The position numbers were made by a program, and so were the translations under genes. Below, in pieces: positions 57,380-64,000 of a stretch of 64,000 nt of DNA (the first letter of the stretch is position 1; each line of letters begins with the position of its first letter). The DNA comes from Deinococcus phoenicis. Its GTDB lineage: Bacteria; Deinococcota; Deinococci; Deinococcales; Deinococcaceae. The notes beneath the pieces are model-generated. The model was not told the origin of the DNA, searched no databases, and worked only from the letters and a program-made list of their open reading frames with translations. Location of the stretch: the NCBI RefSeq assembly GCF_000599865.1, contig NZ_JHAC01000038.1:25526-89525 (forward strand), in the 5' to 3' direction.

Positions 57380-57507
57380 TTCCACGCGATGAGGGCAGCT
57401 TGCGGCATCATCCCCCACCCAGCCTCCCCCGCAAGGAGGGAGGAGCAAAACTGCATCTCCAACGCACTCATGTACCCAGCGGCATCATTCCCATCTTTTA
57501 AAAACCG

Positions 57508-57725
57508 TGTCAGCCGGTAAATGATCCCCACCTTCCCACTCCACTTTCCAGGCCGCGGAGCCGTTCGGGCCGCAGGCCCGAGGCCTTCCAAACGGGCCAA
57601 GCATGGCGGCGAGGCCGGAACCGTGACGGGCTGGGCAACCTCGGCAAGGTCCGGAACGACTCTTGCCCAGCGCAGCGCCGCTCCCCTGCCCCCTCTGGGG
57701 GTAGGGGCTGGGGGTGGGGGCCACC
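57508..57725 (+). repeat. Dispersed repeat, copy B
   Basis: The 422-bp gap between polX and the MFS gene (convergent) holds this second copy of the repeat at 21528-21750, in the same orientation. It starts GTGTCAGC and ends GGGGGTGGGGGCCAC, with blocks GAGCCGTTCGGGCCG, GGCCCGAGGCCTTCCAAA and ACGACTCTTGCCCAGCGCAGCG. The bases before it (57400-57460) hold a separate Pu/Py-rich palindrome (CCTCCCCCGCAAGGAGGGAGG). No gene is seen. Confidence 0.8.
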
Positions 57726-57801
57726 GGGGTCAAGAGGCCCAGCCTCCAAAAGCAAAACGGCCCGAACCTCAAGCCCGGACCGCCCACCCTCACCCTCCCG
57801 C

Positions 57802-58968
<1,167 letters not shown>

Positions 58969-59090
58969 CGGCTTACCCTACGCCAGTCGCGGAGGCCTCT
59001 CTGGCGCGTCCAGCGGGCCGGGCCACCCCCTCCCCCGGCGGAACAGACCGGACCCGGTGACGTGAAGTTTTTAACAGAGTACGCTGGGGC

Positions 59091-59606
59091 ATGAAGCTCG
59101 CGTTCCGGGATGCCGTGGCCCAGACTCTTCCTTCCGAGGCGCGGCTGCATGCCTGGCTGGCCGCGCTGCCGGGGCGCGACTGGGAGAACCTCGCCGGGCT
59201 GTTCGCGGCGGTCCTCCCCGAACTCGACGCCGTGCTGGCCCTGCCCGGGGGCCATCCCCTCGCCCACGCCCTGGCCCATGCGCGGGGCATTCCCGTGCTG
59301 GACGCGCTTTCCAGCCCCAGGCCGGAGATACCGGAGCAGCCAGCAGACTCCGCGCGGGCAGAGGTCGCGCTCGTGACCGGTTACCTCACGGACGGCCTGC
59401 CCGAACTCGAAGCCCTGCTGCGTGCCGAGCGGCGGGGCCTGCGGGTGCTGGCCGTGGCCTCCGCCATCGAACGGACCGACGCCCGGGGCCGCACCCGCCT
59501 GGAACTCCAGGCCCTGCCCGTCCAGGCCGCCGTGCAACTGGCCGAGACGCCGGGCGGCCTGACCTTCGAGCGCCGCACCCCGCGCCGCTGGCCCAAAGTT
59601 TCCTGA
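59091..59606 (+). CDS. Phosphoribosyltransferase-like protein, possibly inactive
   Basis: This is a 171-residue protein. The C-terminal half (VALVTGYLTDGLPELEALLRAERRGLRVLAVASAIERT...GRTRLELQALPVQAAVQL) follows the strand-loop-helix pattern of type I PRTases, but the PRPP loop, normally acidic-acidic then TGGT-like, reads GYLTDGLPE. The first half is helical (PELDAVLALPGGHPLAHALAHARGIPV). It could be a regulator or a divergent transferase. TACGCT lies 5 bases before the ATG. Confidence 0.5.
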   Translation: MKLAFRDAVAQTLPSEARLHAWLAALPGRDWENLAGLFAAVLPELDAVLALPGGHPLAHALAHARGIPVLDALSSPRPEIPEQPADSARAEVALVTGYLTDGLPELEALLRAERRGLRVLAVASAIERTDARGRTRLELQALPVQAAVQLAETPGGLTFERRTPRRWPKVS

Positions 59607-59675
59607 TCCGGGCGGGCCGCCGTGGACGGGTTCTACCCCCGCCCGTCGGCCTTTCTACCGGCGTTGGTCCTCTCC

Positions 59676-60185
59676 CTACCGGTACGCCCGCAGCGCCCGT
59701 TCCTCAGCGGGCAGGCGGACCAGCAGCAGCAGGGCGGCATTCAGCACGCTGTAAGCCAGGGCCGTGCGCCACGCCCCGACCGCCAGCGGTGCCGCCGCCA
59801 TCTCCAGCGCCACCACCGCATAGTTCGGGTGCCGCAGATACCGGAAGGGACCCCCCGTGACGCGCTCGCCGCCGGGAAGAATCAGAATCTTGGTGTTCCA
59901 GTAGCGCCCCAGGGTGCGAATCACCCAGGACCGCAGCGGCTGCGCCAGCACGAACAGCGCGAAGGCCAGCCAGTTCACCCGCCCGCGCGAACGCCGGCCT
60001 TCCAGCAGCAGGCACAGCATCCAGGCCGGGTGCAGCACGAAGAAGAGGGGATAGTGTTCCTGGCCGGACTCCACCGCGCCGTGTTCACGCGCCCAGTGTT
60101 CGTTGGCGCGCGCCACCCGCAGTTCGAGCAGGCGCTGCACGGTCAGGAAGGCGAAGATCAGGGGGGCGAGGGTGCGGGCCTTCAC
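59676..60185 (-). CDS. ICMT-family (isoprenylcysteine carboxyl methyltransferase-like) membrane protein
   Basis: This is a 169-residue polytopic membrane protein with the SAM-binding signature GGPFRYLRHPNYAVVALE in the second half and GRYWNTKI before it. Bacterial relatives methylate lipid-like or quinone-like small molecules rather than prenylated proteins. The GTG start follows TAAGCT (complement of 60193-60198) by 7 bases. No polyketide synthase gene is adjacent. Confidence 0.82.
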   Translation of the reverse strand: MKARTLAPLIFAFLTVQRLLELRVARANEHWAREHGAVESGQEHYPLFFVLHPAWMLCLLLEGRRSRGRVNWLAFALFVLAQPLRSWVIRTLGRYWNTKILILPGGERVTGGPFRYLRHPNYAVVALEMAAAPLAVGAWRTALAYSVLNAALLLLVRLPAEERALRAYR

Positions 60186-60387
60186 GTCAGGCAGCTTACG
60201 GGATGCCGCACGCAGAATGAGACCCGTCCGCCTGTTGGCCCGTCAGGCGGGTGACCGTTCCCGCCCCGCGACCGACCCAGCCGGAGCCGAGAGCCGCCGG
60301 AATCAAGGACGACAACCTGGCGGTTTCCTGCCTCCGATCACGGCGGTGGAGAGCTGAAGCCTCCCGCAGAAGTCCGGGACAGCGCGT

Positions 60388-60433
60388 TCAGGGACGCGGG
60401 GTTGACCCGGCATAGTTGACCCGGCGTCCCTGA
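60388..60433. repeat. Perfect 10-bp inverted repeat with internal direct repeats
   Basis: TCAGGGACGC (60388-60397) and GCGTCCCTGA (60424-60433) are exact complements; between them TTGACCCGG occurs twice (about 60402 and 60415). It lies at the 3' end of meaB, so it may act as its terminator, but no U-tract follows on either strand. The rest of the 258-bp gap (60186-60443) has a GC hairpin CCGCCTG/CAGGCGG near 60228 and no gene. Confidence 0.5.
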
Positions 60434-60443
60434 CTTCCGCGTT

Positions 60444-61403
<960 letters not shown>

Positions 61404-61543
61404 AGGCAGAAGTCAGCAGGCAACCGGAAGACGGAAGCGCCAGGGGAGGAAACCGGCAAGTCCCGGACGGAGGCGAACGGAACGCCTCACCTTAGCGCAG
61501 GGCACGCGCCCCCGCCTCTCCCACACCCTACACCCCACGACCC

Positions 61544-62253
61544 TCACGGGGCCTGCCCCAGCACGTCGTCCGCCTCGGTCGCCTCGATCAGGTTTTCCAG
61601 ATGCGCGTCGTCGTTGAAGCCCAGCAGGGTGCCGCCGTTCTCGCCCAGCAGGACGCGGGTGATGCTGGTGTTGGTGACGCTGAGGCGCGCCCAGGCGTTC
61701 GGGGGCACGCCGCCCAGCGCGAGGCCCACCGCGACCCGCACCACGCCGCCATGCGTGAAGACCAGCACCCGGCCCCCGGCGTGGCGGGCACGCAGCACAT
61801 CGAAGGCCGCGCCGCAGCGGGCAAAGAGGTCTTCCATGCTCTCGCCGCCGGGCCGCCGGGTGGCCCAGGGATCGGCGCGCAGGGCCGTCAGGTACCCGGC
61901 GTGCCGCGCCTCGATGTCGGCCAGCACCAGGCCGCCGAGTTCCCCGACATCGATCTCGCGCAGGCCGGGGTCGGGCTGCACCGCCGGGTGCCCACTCAAC
62001 CGCTCGGCCACGATCTCGGCGGTCTGGGAGGCGCGGGTGAGGTCGCTGGAATACACGGCGTCGAAGTGCTGCCCGGTCAGGCGCTCGGCCAGGGTGGACG
62101 CCTGGAGAATGCCGACGTGGCTGAGCGGCACGTCGGTCTGCCCCTGGTAGCGTCCGTCGGCGTTCCAGGTGCTCTCGCCGTGCCGCACGACCCAGAACTC
62201 GGTCGCGGTCCGGCGGTCGGGCGCGACGAAGCCGGTGGGAGGACGCCGCTGGG

Positions 62254-62257
<4 letters not shown>
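61544..62257 (-). CDS. Histidine-phosphatase (phosphoglycerate mutase-like)
   Basis: This is a 237-residue protein with the RHG motif VVRHGESTWNADGRYQG (catalytic histidine), Arg in YSSDLTRASQTA and the second His in VFTHGGVVR. It may be a cofactor-dependent phosphoglycerate mutase-like phosphatase or act on other small phosphate esters. TTG 62257 overlaps the purM stop (TTGA); the long N-terminal extension in the same frame to 62479 lies antisense-free inside purM and is rejected. Confidence 0.85.
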
Positions 62258-63324
<1,067 letters not shown>

Positions 63325-63417
63325 GATCCTCCCGGAAAGTGCCTCAGCCCGTGCCTCGGCATGAGGCCCCCCGCGCAGGGCGGGTCCGTGCGGCAGTTTA
63401 CCCGACTCGCCGGGGGG

Positions 63418-63981
63418 TCAGGCTCCGGCGTCCGGCTCCGGCAGCGGGGCGGTCCGGCGGGCCAGCCACCAGCGGAAGGCCGCCACCAGCGCCACCAGCG
63501 CGGACAGCAGCCCCACCCCCCAGGCCAGGCGGTGCGCGTTGCCGCTGAGCCACACCACCAGCGCCGTCACCGGCAGCGCCCCGGCGGCGGTCGCCAGCAG
63601 GAAGGGCCGGAAGGGCATCCGCGCCGCCCCCGCCACCAGATTCATCACGTCGGCGGACAGCACCGGCATCAGGCGCACCATCAGCACGCCCTGCACGCCG
63701 TGGCGCGTGGCAAAAGCGTGGGCCGCATTCCGGGCGCGTTCACCCGCCAGCGTCCGCACCAGCGTGTCCCCCACCGCCCGCCCCAGCCCGTACCCGGCGG
63801 CGGCGCCCAGCAGCACGCCGGCGTACACGATGAAAAAGCCCTCGACCGGGCCATACGCGCGGGCGGTCACGGCGATCATGACCAGGGCGGGCAGCACCGG
63901 CAACACCGCCTGCACCACGAAGCCGAGAATCAGGGCCAGCGGTCCCGCCCACCCCAGCCCCGCCACGAAGGCGTGGGTCAC
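63418..63981 (-). CDS. VTT/TVP38-DedA-family membrane protein
   Basis: This is a 187-residue protein with five to six hydrophobic segments and the VTT domain core (VIYAGVLLGAAAGYGLGRAVGD-like loop, then RHGVQGVLMVRLMPVLSADVMNLVAGAARMPFRPFLLAT). Such proteins are lipid scramblases or transport-related. The GTG start at 63981 is only 19 bases from the window edge, so a longer N-terminus beyond it cannot be excluded. Confidence 0.82.
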   Translation of the reverse strand: MTHAFVAGLGWAGPLALILGFVVQAVLPVLPALVMIAVTARAYGPVEGFFIVYAGVLLGAAAGYGLGRAVGDTLVRTLAGERARNAAHAFATRHGVQGVLMVRLMPVLSADVMNLVAGAARMPFRPFLLATAAGALPVTALVVWLSGNAHRLAWGVGLLSALVALVAAFRWWLARRTAPLPEPDAGA

Positions 63982-64000
63982 GGCGGGGGCGCTGGAGGGG

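Overview
The window reads as ordinary high-GC bacterial chromosome, most likely from the genus Deinococcus. The reasons are the very high third-position GC, the gene families present (FadN-type beta-oxidation enzyme, PolX with a PHP domain, DinB, HD-containing tRNA nucleotidyltransferase), and above all a recurring promoter layout. At about twenty genes a TAnnnT -10 box ends only 5 to 9 bases before the start codon, which implies leaderless mRNAs. The genus is inferred from these features; no rRNA is present to confirm it.

Layout. 1-2442: end of a glycolate oxidase operon (glcD fragment, glcF) and ppsR. 2608-9777: ppsA, a solitary amino-acid-type solute-binding protein, dinB, an RlmI-like rRNA methyltransferase and an Ig-domain lipoprotein. 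9847-14598: a fatty-acid degradation operon (fadN, alpha/beta hydrolase, thiolase) with a promoter and a perfect 15-bp palindromic operator candidate. 14740-16876: a possible small RNA or terminator, a TSUP/DUF1634 exporter pair and two small unknown genes. 16930-18576: the only mobile-DNA area, with a decayed IS1595-type transposase and a multiply frameshifted tyrosine recombinase lying against the 3' end of tRNA-Ala(UGC). 18664-24497: tRNA nucleotidyltransferase, GH13 amylase-family enzyme, homoserine dehydrogenase, release factor 1 with an upstream mini-ORF, and a Nudix protein. 24638-28992: formate dehydrogenase alpha subunit, DUF1641 protein and FdhD. 29222-34085: anti-sigma factor, ECF sigma factor, TatA, RluD-type pseudouridine synthase and a DEAD-box helicase.

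34239-41520 holds branched-chain amino acid synthesis: ilvB-ilvN-ilvC and leuA. Both ilvB and leuA are preceded by a short leader peptide gene too small for standard gene calling (Ile/Leu/Val-rich before ilvB, Leu-rich before leuA), and each is followed by an intrinsic terminator and an alternative antiterminator pairing. Both leaders also carry the leaderless-type promoter, so they look like attenuators whose sensor peptide starts at the mRNA 5' end. This is the most informative regulatory finding in the window.

41582-49377: a monooxygenase-fold protein, guaA, a catalytically dead kinase-like membrane protein with a PEGA-like tail, moaB, a membrane protein, truD, a PCuAC-like protein lacking copper ligands, a DUF3293 protein and trpS. 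49412-52771: scpA, then argF-GNAT-argC on the minus strand. 52867-57379: EamA transporter, metallo-beta-lactamase-fold protein, histidinol-phosphatase-type PHP protein and polX, whose polymerase active-site aspartates are replaced. 57802-63981: MFS transporter, phosphoribosyltransferase-like protein, ICMT-like methyltransferase, meaB, a histidine-phosphatase, purM and a VTT-family membrane protein.

Two copies of a roughly 220-bp dispersed repeat (21528 and 57508) both lie between convergent genes. I saw no CRISPR array, prophage, toxin-antitoxin pair, rRNA or multi-gene defence system.
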